A stretch of 64,000 nt of DNA from Mucilaginibacter terrae (GTDB taxonomy: Bacteria; Bacteroidota; Bacteroidia; Sphingobacteriales; Sphingobacteriaceae): the NCBI RefSeq assembly GCF_031951985.1, contig NZ_JAVLVU010000001.1, positions 3,162,001 to 3,226,000 of the forward strand, in the 5' to 3' direction. Numbering within the stretch: the stretch's first letter is position 1; every line of letters starts with the position of its first letter. Of the stretch, positions 34,946 through 44,008 are shown piece by piece. The notes beneath the pieces are model-generated. The model had not been told where the DNA came from. It was given only the letters and a program-made list of their open reading frames with translations, and made no database searches. A program made the translations under genes and the position numbers.

Positions 34946-35992
34946 ATGGATATGTTCGATAACGCGGGTAAAACCGATATTGAGAAGTTAGGAGAATTTG
35001 GTTTAATTGATCATCTTACGCAAAACATACAGCTCAAGCACAAAAGCACCCTTAAAGGTGTGGGCGATGATGCAGCCGTGCTTGATTATTCGGGTAAAAA
35101 AGTGCTGGTATCAACCGATATGCTATTGGAGGGTATTCATTTTGATTTAGCTTACACGCCGTTAAAGCATCTGGGTTATAAATCGGTACAGGTAAATCTG
35201 AGCGATATTTGCGCCATGAATGCACGGCCTACACAGGTTACCATATCTTTAGGTTTATCAAGCAAGTTTCCGCTTGAGGCTATTGAAGAATTGTACAGCG
35301 GTATTTACTTGGCTTGCGAGCAATACAACATAGATATTATTGGCGGCGACACAACCTCGAGCAAACAAGGCCTGGTTATTAGCGTAACCGTTTTAGGCGA
35401 GGCCGATGAAGCCGATATAACCTACCGCAATGGTGCCGAAGAAGGTGATCTGCTGTGTGTATCGGGCGATTTGGGTGGCGCTTATGTGGGCTTACAACTA
35501 CTGGAACGAGAAAAATTGATATATCTCGAAAATCCAAAAATTCAGCCCGATCTGGAAGGTAAAGATTATATCATTGAGCGCCAGTTGAAACCTGAGGCCC
35601 GCCATGATATTATACAGCTGTTAAAAGATGTGAAGGTAAAACCTACGGCCATGATAGACGTATCAGACGGCCTGGCTTCCGAAATATTGCACATCTGTAA
35701 GCAAAGCAATAAAGGCTGCCAGTTGTACGAAGAAAAAATTCCGATAGACCCGATGACGTACGATACGGCCCGCGAATTTAACCTCGACCCTACCGTTTGT
35801 GCCCTGAGCGGTGGCGAAGATTACGAGCTGCTGTTTACCGTTAAACAAGCCGATTACGACAAAATAAAGCATGATGTGGATGTAAGTATCATCGGTTATA
35901 TTACCGAATCATCTGCCGGTTGTAACCTGGTATCAAAAGGTGGCCATGTACACCAGCTTACTGCCCAAGGCTGGAATGCTTTTAAAAAGTAA
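34946..35992 (+). CDS. thiL: Thiamine-monophosphate kinase
   Basis: A 348-residue enzyme (ATG at 34946; an upstream TTG overlaps the promoter). ThiL adds a phosphate to thiamine phosphate to make the cofactor. Metal/ATP motifs GVGDDAAVL (near 40-48), STDMLLEGIHFD (59-70), INLGGD-type SGDLGGAYVGL and DVSDGLASEI are intact. A stop is followed by a strong hairpin. No other thi genes are next to it. Confidence 0.93.
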   Translation: MDMFDNAGKTDIEKLGEFGLIDHLTQNIQLKHKSTLKGVGDDAAVLDYSGKKVLVSTDMLLEGIHFDLAYTPLKHLGYKSVQVNLSDICAMNARPTQVTISLGLSSKFPLEAIEELYSGIYLACEQYNIDIIGGDTTSSKQGLVISVTVLGEADEADITYRNGAEEGDLLCVSGDLGGAYVGLQLLEREKLIYLENPKIQPDLEGKDYIIERQLKPEARHDIIQLLKDVKVKPTAMIDVSDGLASEILHICKQSNKGCQLYEEKIPIDPMTYDTAREFNLDPTVCALSGGEDYELLFTVKQADYDKIKHDVDVSIIGYITESSAGCNLVSKGGHVHQLTAQGWNAFKK

Positions 35993-36014
35993 TGGTTAAT
36001 AACTTGAAAATATG

Positions 36015-36040
36015 AAGCAGGATCAACGTCCTGCTTTTTT
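36015..36040 (+). terminator. Terminator after thiL
   Basis: A perfect 8-base stem AAGCAGGA / TCCTGCTT with a TCAACG loop and five or more T residues, 23 bases after the stop. Confidence 0.85.
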
Positions 36041-36044
36041 GTTG

Positions 36045-36087
36045 AAAGCAATTTTCCATTGTATGAAATTGCTTTGTAACTTGTAGT
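36045..36087. repeat. Intergenic hairpin repeat, degraded copy 2
   Basis: AAAGCAATTT (36045-36054) pairs with AAATTGCTTT (36066-36075), then GTAACTTGTAGT. The right part shares ATTGCTTTGTA(A/C)CTTG(T/C)AGT with the copy at 44935-45022, in 18 of 20 bases. Confidence 0.5.
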
Positions 36088-36201
36088 CCCTTTGCCTTAA
36101 TACTAAGAATGAATGGGGGACTGTATTTGCAAAATCACCCTAAAGTATGAAAGCAAAAACAAGACAATACGCCAATTTTGAGCCATTAAACAATTAAAAT
36201 C

Positions 36202-36741
36202 ATGAAAAAAACAATCTGGGTTTTTGGGCTTATTGCCGGTGTTATTGTGGCAGGTTTTATGACGGCATCGGGCATAGCATGTTATAATAATCCTAATTAT
36301 GAGGGTAGCATGCTGCTGGGGTATACGGGTATGCTTATCGCATTTTCGTTTGCTTTTGTAGGTGTTAAAAATTATCGTGATAAGTATAACAATGGGTATA
36401 TCTCATTTTTGCAGGCGCTGAAAATAGCTGCACTGATCACCTTTATAGGCTGTACGGTTTACGTTGGTGTATGGCTTATTGAGTATTACTTTTTTATGCC
36501 CGATTTTATGGATAATTACGTTGCCCACGTAATTAAACAAGCTAAAGACAATGGTGCAACTGCTGCCGAAATTAAAGCGCAAATGGAGGATATGAAAGGT
36601 TACCAGGATATGTACAAAACCCCGTTCGGCGTAATATTAATGACTTACCTCGAACCTCTGCCCGTAGCTATTTTGGTAACCTTGGCAACTGCGTTAATTC
36701 TTCAGCGTAAACCTAAGAATTTACAACCAGTTGTATCCTAA
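36202..36741 (+). CDS. DUF4199-family membrane protein
   Basis: A 179-residue protein with about four transmembrane stretches (IWVFGLIAGVIVAGFM, LLGYTGMLIAFSFAFVGV, ALKIAALITFIGCTVYVGVWL, PLPVAILVTLATALIL) and a soluble segment between. This is the DUF4199 pattern. Function unknown. Its stop overlaps the convergent metallophosphoesterase end by four bases. Confidence 0.78.
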   Translation: MKKTIWVFGLIAGVIVAGFMTASGIACYNNPNYEGSMLLGYTGMLIAFSFAFVGVKNYRDKYNNGYISFLQALKIAALITFIGCTVYVGVWLIEYYFFMPDFMDNYVAHVIKQAKDNGATAAEIKAQMEDMKGYQDMYKTPFGVILMTYLEPLPVAILVTLATALILQRKPKNLQPVVS

Positions 36742-37451
36742 TTCAAATTGTTCAGCAAAATAATCCTCGAATTAATTCTGTCTTCATCAATACTAATCAA
36801 GCGATAACCGTAATTACTGTTATCCACTTCAATATCCCGCGCCTGCTTTTTAATTTGATAAGAGGCGGCCGGGGTAATGTATTGGGTAAGGTTATGTTGG
36901 GTTTGCACATCGGACATATGGTAATGTGCACAAAAAATGTGGATGGGGTTTGGCAATGTTAATAACAGATCCCTTACCTGTTCGCGGTTTTTGAGTGGGT
37001 ATACCCTGTCTACCGGGGTATCTACCTCCAATATGGGATGATGTATAAAAATCAAAATTTTTTTCGGTGTGGATAGTTCAGCCTTAAGCCAGGTGAGTTG
37101 TGTTGTACTTATCCAGGATGTTGACGAATCTAAAGCAATGTATTTAACATGTCCATCTTCGTAAGCATAATAAAGCTCACTGTTTACACTTGGATAGTAT
37201 TTTATGGCTTCATCATAATTATCATGATTGCCAATTAACAGATGAAAGTTTTTACCCCATGGTTTTAACGAAGCAAAGAACCATGGATAAGCATTTTTTC
37301 CACCTATATCGCCCCCAAATACAATGTTATCCACATGGTGGTGTGCAATATGATCTAAAAGCCGTTTCCAGTTTTCTTGCGGCCTTATGCCGTGTTCAAG
37401 AGGCTCGGTCTCGTCAAGGTGAATATCGTTCAGGAAGGCAATAGTTTTCAT
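36738..37451 (-). CDS. Calcineurin-like metallophosphoesterase
   Basis: A 237-residue protein with the full metal set: FLNDIHLDE (DxH, near residue 8), FGGDIGG (near 46), GNHDNYDE (near 74), FIHHPI (near 133) and CAHYHMS (near 172). The family hydrolyses phosphomono- or diesters; the substrate is unknown. No signal peptide, so cytosolic. It lies just after the GT2 gene on the same strand, with a 71-base gap. Confidence 0.88.
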   Translation of the reverse strand: MKTIAFLNDIHLDETEPLEHGIRPQENWKRLLDHIAHHHVDNIVFGGDIGGKNAYPWFFASLKPWGKNFHLLIGNHDNYDEAIKYYPSVNSELYYAYEDGHVKYIALDSSTSWISTTQLTWLKAELSTPKKILIFIHHPILEVDTPVDRVYPLKNREQVRDLLLTLPNPIHIFCAHYHMSDVQTQHNLTQYITPAASYQIKKQARDIEVDNSNYGYRLISIDEDRINSRIILLNNLN

Positions 37452-37522
37452 GATAAGCGTGTAGGGTCTCTGTATATAAAAGACGTAGCTTTTATACAGT
37501 TTGTTACAAACTATAAAGAATG

Positions 37523-38659
37523 TTATTTCACTACACGATCTTTCCAGCGGTATTTGGCGGTGTTACCCATTAAGCCCACATAAACAAAGTAGAGAATGTG
37601 TATGGGCGACAGTATGCTGAGTAACATTACTAAGTTCGACCTTTTAAAGAATGCGGTTATTGGCAACAGAAACGCCGCCTCGAACAGGTATTTAAGTAAC
37701 ATTTGTAATAAGAACAGTTCCCAAAACCGGATGTTGAAAAACCCTGCAAATACATTAATCAGTAAGCTCAGATTAAATAACCAAATACCCACGGCCATAG
37801 CCACCACTTTTTTGTCTTTATACCGGGTTGATTTTGAGGCCCACCTGCGGCGCTGCTGCATAAACTCGGTTAGGTTAGGTTTGGCTTCGGTATACACAAT
37901 GGCTTCGCGCTGTTTTAAAAAACCTATGCGGTTAGGGTAACGCTCGGCCACTTTTTGTAGCAGTAGCTCATCATCTCCCGATGCCAGATCATCAATTCCC
38001 TGAAAGCCGCCTACCTCGTAAAACACATCTTTACGGTAAGCAAAATTGGCACCGTTACAGGTTGATGCGCGTCCGTTGCCAATAAAGGCTGCGCCAATAC
38101 CAATGAGGTATGAAAACTCGAGCGTTTGCAGGCGCTCAAACAGGTTTTTCTCTTTAAAATAAGTTACCGGAGATGAGATCATTACCCAATCATGGGTTTC
38201 GTAGTAAGATACCACGCTGCTGAGCCATTTACTTCCCATACTGCAATCGGCATCCGTAGCCACAATTAAATGGCCAGTTGATTGGCCAATTGCCGTGGCA
38301 ATAGCTTTCTTTTTATACGAATTAAGTTTTTCGGCTTCATTTAGTTGTAGTAGCTTAATGCCTTGCGGCGCGTAGCTGCGTATAATATTGGCAGTATTGT
38401 CGGTGGAGTGGTCGTCAATTATGATTACCTCGAGCAAATGTTTCGGGTAATCCTGTGCCAAAACATCCTCTATGGTAGCGCGGATGTTGGCTTCCTCGTT
38501 ACGCGCGGCTATCAGCAGGCTTACTTTGGTGTTTAGCTGTGCTGCCGGAATTTGCTGTTTAGGGCGACGTAATGCAGCCCATCCTTTAATTAAATAAATT
38601 AGTACTACGAGGTATAAGCCCGTAACCAACAGAACGAAGATACTATAGGTTGTTATCAA
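37523..38659 (-). CDS. Family 2 glycosyltransferase, membrane
   Basis: A 378-residue protein: N-terminal helix (residues 4-24), then GT-A domain with LIAARNEEANI, IIDDHSTDNT, ATDADCSMG and LASGDDELLL, then the processive-type QQRRRWASK. Three C-terminal helices are predicted by hydrophobicity (near 275-360). It starts with TTG at 38659, since no ATG is available early; this start overlaps the LPG-synthase-like gene by 17 bases. The sugar and acceptor are unknown. Confidence 0.85.
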   Translation of the reverse strand: MITTYSIFVLLVTGLYLVVLIYLIKGWAALRRPKQQIPAAQLNTKVSLLIAARNEEANIRATIEDVLAQDYPKHLLEVIIIDDHSTDNTANIIRSYAPQGIKLLQLNEAEKLNSYKKKAIATAIGQSTGHLIVATDADCSMGSKWLSSVVSYYETHDWVMISSPVTYFKEKNLFERLQTLEFSYLIGIGAAFIGNGRASTCNGANFAYRKDVFYEVGGFQGIDDLASGDDELLLQKVAERYPNRIGFLKQREAIVYTEAKPNLTEFMQQRRRWASKSTRYKDKKVVAMAVGIWLFNLSLLINVFAGFFNIRFWELFLLQMLLKYLFEAAFLLPITAFFKRSNLVMLLSILSPIHILYFVYVGLMGNTAKYRWKDRVVK

Positions 38660-39641
38660 AGAACTTCAATTTAAAAACAAAAACAGAACCCAATATGGCC
38701 GGCACAATAAGGTTGGTAAACCAAATTAAGGCAACGGCAGCCATTACAGCAATATGCTGATGGGTAACATACTCAAACAATTTATCGGCGGTGGCACTGC
38801 GTACGCCAATATCAACAATATCAATAGTTGGTAAAACCGACTGGATAAAGAAGAACACAAACGTAAGCAATAATATTTTGTACATAGCAATCTCGGGCAC
38901 CAACAGGTGCATGATAATGTAATATTGAAACGAATACGTAGCAAACCGGGCCACGCAATAACCCATAACATGCAGCAGCTCTTTAAAGCGGTAGCGTTTC
39001 ATTACATCAAAAAAGCGGTGATACTTTTTAAGAAAAGGTATGCTGTTAAGCAAAAAAACTACCCAGCGCACATTGAAATAAAAAATGAGCATGAGCACCA
39101 TAAAGCCAACACCCGTAGTAAGCATAGCAATGTATACCCATTGGTTAATGTGCAAAAAGTAGTAAATAAACCATAGTAAGGCTGCCGTACCCGCCACACA
39201 GGTTACCACTAATTGCCCAAATGTGCCTACTGCCATGGCAAATACCCCATGCACCCGGCGGCGTGGAGGCAAAAACATTACCCTGCCGCCAAACTCGCCC
39301 CAGCGGTTAGGGGTAAAAATGGCTAATGAAAGGCCGCAAAATATTGATTCGATGGATTGCCACATAGTTATGGGTGCCCATTTGTGGGTTAGATAACGCC
39401 ATTTCATAGCTTCCAGCAGGTAGTTGAAAACCATAAGCACCACAATTAAACTTACGGCAAGTATGGCCCATGTACGGTTTACCTGGGTAATAATATCAGT
39501 AAAGTGTTTTAGCCCTTCACTGTTGGTAAGCCTGCGGTAAACAAACACAAAGGTTAGCGTAACCAATACGGCCTTAATAATCCACGAAATCCATTTTTTG
39601 GCCGAACCTGTCACTATTTGTACGCTAATAATTTTGTGCAA
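38643..39641 (-). CDS. LPG-synthase transmembrane-domain (UPF0104) protein
   Basis: A 332-residue protein with about eight transmembrane helices and conserved EAMKWRYL and GEFGGRVMF segments typical of the MprF/UPF0104 flippase-like family. A GT2 gene overlaps its end, as is often seen, suggesting a shared role in envelope glycan or lipid. The first start in frame is TTG at 39641, and a GTG at 39614 is an alternative. A hairpin with T-run ends only a few bases before 39641, which makes the later start or an internal promoter more likely. Confidence 0.82.
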   Translation of the reverse strand: MHKIISVQIVTGSAKKWISWIIKAVLVTLTFVFVYRRLTNSEGLKHFTDIITQVNRTWAILAVSLIVVLMVFNYLLEAMKWRYLTHKWAPITMWQSIESIFCGLSLAIFTPNRWGEFGGRVMFLPPRRRVHGVFAMAVGTFGQLVVTCVAGTAALLWFIYYFLHINQWVYIAMLTTGVGFMVLMLIFYFNVRWVVFLLNSIPFLKKYHRFFDVMKRYRFKELLHVMGYCVARFATYSFQYYIIMHLLVPEIAMYKILLLTFVFFFIQSVLPTIDIVDIGVRSATADKLFEYVTHQHIAVMAAVALIWFTNLIVPAILGSVFVFKLKFFDNNL

Positions 39642-39644
39642 TGT

Positions 39645-39679
39645 TATTAAAAAAGGGCAAGCTGTAAGCCTGCCCTTTT
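39645..39679 (-). terminator. Hairpin with T-run just before the UPF0104 gene
   Basis: Stem AAAAGGGCA (39651-39659) / TGCCCTTTT (39671-39679), continued inside by AGCT-type pairs; on the minus strand a run of six T residues follows. It has terminator form but stands directly before a start codon. Confidence 0.55.
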
Positions 39680-39798
39680 AAATTTATGTTAATAATGTGG
39701 ATTAGTGTGGTTATAAAGAGCTTAAAAATTATAACCAACTGCATTAAACAGCAATACGAATAAAAGGTTTGTGATGAAACAATAATATGCTTAAATAA

Positions 39799-39832
39799 AA
39801 ATGCCCGGCGTGTTTATCAGCGCCGGGCATTT
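39799..39832 (-). terminator. Terminator after the HtrA gene
   Basis: A perfect 12-base stem AAATGCCCGGCG / CGCCGGGCATTT with a 10-base loop, followed on the minus strand by TTATTT. It lies 22 bases after the protease stop. Confidence 0.8.
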
Positions 39833-39853
39833 GTTTATTAATCAATAGAGTGC

Positions 39854-41416
39854 TTATTGCACATCAAAGCTGTTACGGAAACGGGAACCATCTGAAGAAT
39901 AACCTTCGATAACCATTTGTCCGTTTTTAAGGTTGGTAATGGCTTTATCAATGTCCTGAACACTGTTAATGGCTACACCGTTTATACCGGTAATAATTGA
40001 GCCAACAGGAATATCATAGTTTTCGAAGAAACCACCACGACGTACCTGGGTTACCACCACACCTGAGTTTAAGCGGAACTTAGATTTTTGTGCCTGGGTT
40101 AAAGGCTGGAAGCTTGCACCTAATTTGTTGTACAACTCCTCGGCCGATTTGCTCATGGCAGTTTTGTTAGCTCCGGCAGTAGGTTCACCTTTCAGGGTAA
40201 TGGTAAAGTTCTTTTCAGAACCTGCACGCAGTACAGTTACACGGATTTTATCACCAGGTTGTAAACGACCTACACGCTCCTGCAAATCAGATGATTCGTA
40301 AACCGGGTTACCTTCAACTTTGGTAATAACATCACCTTTTTGTAAACCTGCAGCTTCGGCACCACCACCGTCAACCAGTTCGTTTACATACAAACCGTTG
40401 GTGGTTTTAATTTTTAGTTCTCCGGCAACATCAGGGTTCAATTCGGTAAAGCTTACGCCAATGTAACCACGTTTAACCGAACCAAATTTTTCAAGGTCGT
40501 TCAATACCTTTTTAGCCAGGTTAACCGGTACGGCAAAGCCATAACCTTCGTACGATCCGGTGTGCGATGCAATGGCCGAATTAATACCGATCAACTCGCC
40601 TTTGGTGTTTACCAAAGCACCACCGCTGTTACCTGGGTTAATGGCGGCATCGGTTTGAATGAACGATTCGATAGCCTTGTTTAAACGTGGCTGTTGTGGT
40701 TGCTGCTGCTGGTAGCGGCTGCGTCCAAACGGATTTTGCTCTTCTTCCTCGCGACCTAAAATACCAATGTTACGGCCTTTTGCACTCACAATACCCGCAG
40801 TTACTGTAGAGTTTAAGTTAAAAGGGTTACCTACTGCTAACACCCACTCACCTACGCGTACATCATCAGAGTTACCTAATTTTACAATAGGCAGGTTTGT
40901 GGCGCTTACTTTAATTAAAGCTAAATCGGTGCTTGGGTCGGTACCAATTACTTTGGCTTGCAGGGTACGGTGGTCGTTTGTGGTTACCTCCACTTTGCTG
41001 GCGTTGGCCACCACGTGGTTGTTGGTAACAATATAACCATCGGTACTGATAATTACACCCGAACCCGAAGCACGTTGAGGCTGGCGTTGCTGCGGTTGAG
41101 CACGTTGGCCAAAAAAGTCGCCAAACATGTCTTCAAACGGGTCGCCGCCGCCACTACGGCCTTGTTGTTGTTGAGCCGAATACGTGGTACGAATATAAAC
41201 CACAGCCGGGGTTACCGATGCTGCAGCCTGGGTAAAATCAACATCGCCAGCCGATGATACAATGTTTGATGTATTGGGGTTACTGGCAAAATGAACTTTT
41301 TGGCGCTCTTCAAAGGTAAGTCCTTCGTTAGGGTCTTTCTCAAATACTTTATAAGTACCGAGCGCCATTGCACCGCCTACAAATGCGGTCAATAGGGTTA
41401 AACCAATTTTTCTCAT
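39854..41416 (-). CDS. HtrA/DegP-type periplasmic serine protease
   Basis: A 520-residue protease/chaperone for misfolded envelope proteins. An N-terminal helix (IGLTLLTAFVGGAMALGTY) exports or anchors it. The catalytic triad is seen in TNNHVV (His near 134), STDLALIK (Asp near 164) and NPGNSGGAL (Ser near 262). Two PDZ domains follow (near 315-400 and 430-515). A flexible Gln/Arg/Pro-rich loop at 82-113 and QQQQPQQPR near 240 are longer than usual. It has its own terminator. Confidence 0.93.
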   Translation of the reverse strand: MRKIGLTLLTAFVGGAMALGTYKVFEKDPNEGLTFEERQKVHFASNPNTSNIVSSAGDVDFTQAAASVTPAVVYIRTTYSAQQQQGRSGGGDPFEDMFGDFFGQRAQPQQRQPQRASGSGVIISTDGYIVTNNHVVANASKVEVTTNDHRTLQAKVIGTDPSTDLALIKVSATNLPIVKLGNSDDVRVGEWVLAVGNPFNLNSTVTAGIVSAKGRNIGILGREEEEQNPFGRSRYQQQQPQQPRLNKAIESFIQTDAAINPGNSGGALVNTKGELIGINSAIASHTGSYEGYGFAVPVNLAKKVLNDLEKFGSVKRGYIGVSFTELNPDVAGELKIKTTNGLYVNELVDGGGAEAAGLQKGDVITKVEGNPVYESSDLQERVGRLQPGDKIRVTVLRAGSEKNFTITLKGEPTAGANKTAMSKSAEELYNKLGASFQPLTQAQKSKFRLNSGVVVTQVRRGGFFENYDIPVGSIITGINGVAINSVQDIDKAITNLKNGQMVIEGYSSDGSRFRNSFDVQ

Positions 41417-41560
41417 ATTTTTTATCTTTTTAATTCTTTTTTATTGGGTTTAATAACACCAGTCAAATTTAATACCATTAAGACGATAGGAACAATAAGA
41501 AGTTATTGCCATTTTTGTTAAAAAATGTTAAAGTCGGGCAGGTACTGGTTTTGTACTGTT

Positions 41561-41568
41561 TAGGTTTG
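41561..41568 (+). promoter_or_regulatory. TAGGTTTG promoter element for dapF
   Basis: A match to TAnnTTTG, 26 bases before the dapF start. No clear -33 element was found. Confidence 0.4.
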
Positions 41569-41594
41569 TTAACCTGGTTAATAGTAAACGTAAA

Positions 41595-42419
41595 ATGAAG
41601 CTTAATTTTTATAAATATCAAGGGGCGGGTAACGATTTTATTTTGGTTGATAACCGCGAAGGGAATATTAATCACCATAACCCAAAGTTAATCAGCTCAT
41701 TATGTGATCGCCGTTTTGGTATTGGCGGCGATGGTATGATGTTTTTACAGCACCGCGAAGGCTATGATTTTGAGATGGTTTACTACAACGCAGATGGCCA
41801 GCCCAGCAGTATGTGCGGCAACGGAGGGCGATGTATTGTGGCCTTTGCCAAATACTTGGGTGTTATTACCAAAGAAACCAACTTTTTGGCAGTTGACGGT
41901 CCGCACTATGCCAAAATTTCAGCATCGGGCGATTGGGTTAGCCTGCAAATGATAGATGTTGACACCGTAACCCGCGACAATGAAGCTTATGTGATGAACA
42001 CCGGTTCGCCTCACTATGTACAATTGGTTAGCGATTTAGCCCAAAAGGACGTATTTACCGAAGGTCGATCCATACGCAATAACCCCACCTATTTAGCCAA
42101 AGGCATTAACGTAAATTTTGTTGAACCATTAAACGAAGGTTATTTTGTACGTACCTACGAACGCGGAGTAGAAGACGAAACCTACGCCTGCGGAACCGGG
42201 GTAACCGCCGTGGCGCTGGCCATGGCCAAAGAAAACAAGCAAACCGGCACCATCAGCACCCCCATCAAAGTTTTAGGTGGTAACCTGAACCTGCACTTTA
42301 ATTATGATGGTGCACAATTTACCCACATATTTTTAGAAGGCCCGGCTGTTAAAGTTTTTGAGGGCGAAGTAGAAGTTGGCGATTTAGCGGAGTATACGGC
42401 AGAAGAGCAAACGGTGTAA
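41595..42419 (+). CDS. dapF: Diaminopimelate epimerase
   Basis: A 274-residue PLP-independent racemase that makes meso-DAP for lysine and peptidoglycan. Both catalytic Cys are in MCGNGGRC (near 74) and YACGTGVTAVA (near 198). GAGNDF near residue 10 and GDG(M)MFL are present. The protein is of normal length. It is divergent from the HtrA gene and precedes a frameshifted gene. Confidence 0.96.
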   Translation: MKLNFYKYQGAGNDFILVDNREGNINHHNPKLISSLCDRRFGIGGDGMMFLQHREGYDFEMVYYNADGQPSSMCGNGGRCIVAFAKYLGVITKETNFLAVDGPHYAKISASGDWVSLQMIDVDTVTRDNEAYVMNTGSPHYVQLVSDLAQKDVFTEGRSIRNNPTYLAKGINVNFVEPLNEGYFVRTYERGVEDETYACGTGVTAVALAMAKENKQTGTISTPIKVLGGNLNLHFNYDGAQFTHIFLEGPAVKVFEGEVEVGDLAEYTAEEQTV

Positions 42420-42421
42420 AT

Positions 42422-42818
42422 ATGCCTGAATACTTTGGGCAATTCTTTTGCGATAGTGATAATAAGTACTCTGTAATTGTTGAAGATGATGGCAGGGTAG
42501 CCTATGCTTATTTACTTTTGGACGAGGAAATTATAGGTGATATTTGGTTGTATAATCAAGCTGAAACTCCAATGCGGTTTTGATAAACCGGAAGAAATGC
42601 CGTTTTTAAATTTAGCCGGGTATATCGAAAAAAACATTGAATCAATAACTTCTGATGATGAATTACAAATACTGTGGTTCTTATCTCAGGATAATAAAGC
42701 TGAAGCTACAATTTACATCAGAGATGAATTGGTGGCCAGTATGACTGATGGCTCTATGCCGGGATGGTCGGCTATGGTAAAGATGGATGGGCCGTTGGCT
42801 AAGGTGTTGAAAAGGTAA
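42422..42818 (+). pseudogene. Frameshifted hypothetical gene, split after about 52 codons
   Basis: From ATG 42422 one frame reads MPEYFGQFFCDSDNKYSVIV and continues to WLYNQAETPMRF, where a TGA stops it. The next frame continues the homologous-looking part: GFDKPEEMPFLNLAGYIEKN to DGPLAKVLKR at 42818. The two parts add to about 132 codons and join near 42572-42580. I think I recognise a Bacteroidota small-protein family with both halves together, but could not check. A sequencing error is also possible. Confidence 0.6.
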
Positions 42819-42842
42819 TCTTAAAATTTGGCAGGCAAAACC

Positions 42843-42957
42843 CTTTTTCTGGCGCAAGTATGTAGCGCCGGTTGTGAAATGGCTACTTGTATCCGTCCAT
42901 TTGATAGGCACAAGTAGCCATCGCTTTTTCCAACCCTACATACTTGCGCCAGGAAAA
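42843..42957. repeat. Long imperfect stem-loop, about 115 bases
   Basis: Outer arms CTGGCGCAAGTATGTAG (42849-42865) and CTACATACTTGCGCCAG (42936-42952), a middle GGTTG / CAACC, and inner arms ATGGCTACTTGT (42879-42890) and ACAAGTAGCCAT (42910-42921). The loop is 42891-42909. CTTTT / AAAAG extends the base. It lies between the frameshifted gene and the lipoprotein gene, without a coding frame. Confidence 0.72.
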
Positions 42958-43061
42958 GAGTCCTCTTTTCAATAAATTTTCCTCCCCGCAGGCAACCCAT
43001 AGAAAGCCCGCCGCGTACTGATTAGTACAAAACATACTAATTCTTACCTAACAATTTTTCT

Positions 43062-43925
43062 ATGAAGTTTATTAAACTTAACTGCCGTATTATGGCCGTA
43101 GCCATAATGATCATGACCTCTTTTGCCTCATGCAGTAAAGACAATACCTCGACTGATAATAACACCCCGGCTGCCGTAACCGGTGTAAAATTGAGCAGTA
43201 GTGCAAACTTTGGCAACATCATAACAGATAATAATGGCCGTGCGCTGTACTTTTTTTCAATTGATGCCAACGGCTCTTCGGGTTGTGCGGATGGTTGTGC
43301 CGTGGTTTGGCCGGTATTTTACAAAGAAAACCCATCAATAGGTACAGGCCTTGCCGCTACCGATTTTGGTGTAATTACCCGCGCCGATGGCAGCAAGCAA
43401 ACCACTTACAAAGGCTGGCCGCTATACTATTATCAAAACGATGCAAAAGCGGGCGATGTTAATGGCGATAAAGTAGGCAATACCTGGTTTGTGGCCAAAG
43501 CCGATTATACCGTTATGCTGGCCAACGCCCAATTGGTTGGTCATCTTGGCGTACAATACAATAGCCAGTTACAGCCTGGACAAGGCATTACCCAGTTTAT
43601 TACCGATGCCGCCGGACGTACGCTGTATGCCTTCTCGCCTGATAAGTTTAACAAGAACACCTTCACTCGTGCCGATTTTAGCAATAACGCCGTATGGCCT
43701 ATTTATGAAACGGCTACGGTTATGAGCATACCATCAATATTAGATAAAACGCAATTTGCCATTATTGATGTGTTCGGTAAAAAGCAACTGACCTACAAAG
43801 GCTGGCCTCTGTACTACTTTGGCAACGACTTAATGGTACGTGGCAGCACCAAAGGAGTTAGTTTTCCAGCGCCTGGTGTATGGCCAATAACCAATACCAC
43901 CACGGTGACCGCTTCGGTACAATAA
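43062..43925 (+). CDS. COG4315-type lipoprotein repeat protein
   Basis: A 287-residue lipoprotein (FASC lipobox near residue 24). It has two copies of the Lipoprotein_15/COG4315 repeat. Copy 1 has GRALYFFSID, CADGCAVVWPVF and TYKGWPLYYYQNDA; copy 2 has GRTLYAFSPDKFN, AVWPIYE and TYKGWPLYYFGND. These repeats often occur in secreted proteins near redox or respiratory genes; no function is proven. It ends in a terminator. Confidence 0.85.
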   Translation: MKFIKLNCRIMAVAIMIMTSFASCSKDNTSTDNNTPAAVTGVKLSSSANFGNIITDNNGRALYFFSIDANGSSGCADGCAVVWPVFYKENPSIGTGLAATDFGVITRADGSKQTTYKGWPLYYYQNDAKAGDVNGDKVGNTWFVAKADYTVMLANAQLVGHLGVQYNSQLQPGQGITQFITDAAGRTLYAFSPDKFNKNTFTRADFSNNAVWPIYETATVMSIPSILDKTQFAIIDVFGKKQLTYKGWPLYYFGNDLMVRGSTKGVSFPAPGVWPITNTTTVTASVQ

Positions 43926-43952
43926 GCCACATTTAACTTTTATGCCGATACC

Positions 43953-43986
43953 AAAAGCGCGGAATATTTATACTTCGCGCTTTTTT
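43953..43986 (+). terminator. Terminator after the COG4315 lipoprotein
   Basis: Stem AAAAGCGCG / CGCGCTTTT extended by AA / TT across a bulged G, with a T-run, 28 bases after the stop. Confidence 0.7.
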
Positions 43987-44008
43987 GTAGTTTTAGGTAT
44001 TGTTAGCC

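Noticed and set aside
36738..36741. Meaningful overlap of DUF4199 and metallophosphoesterase genes
   Set aside because: The four-base convergent overlap at the stops is common in compact genomes and gives no functional hint.
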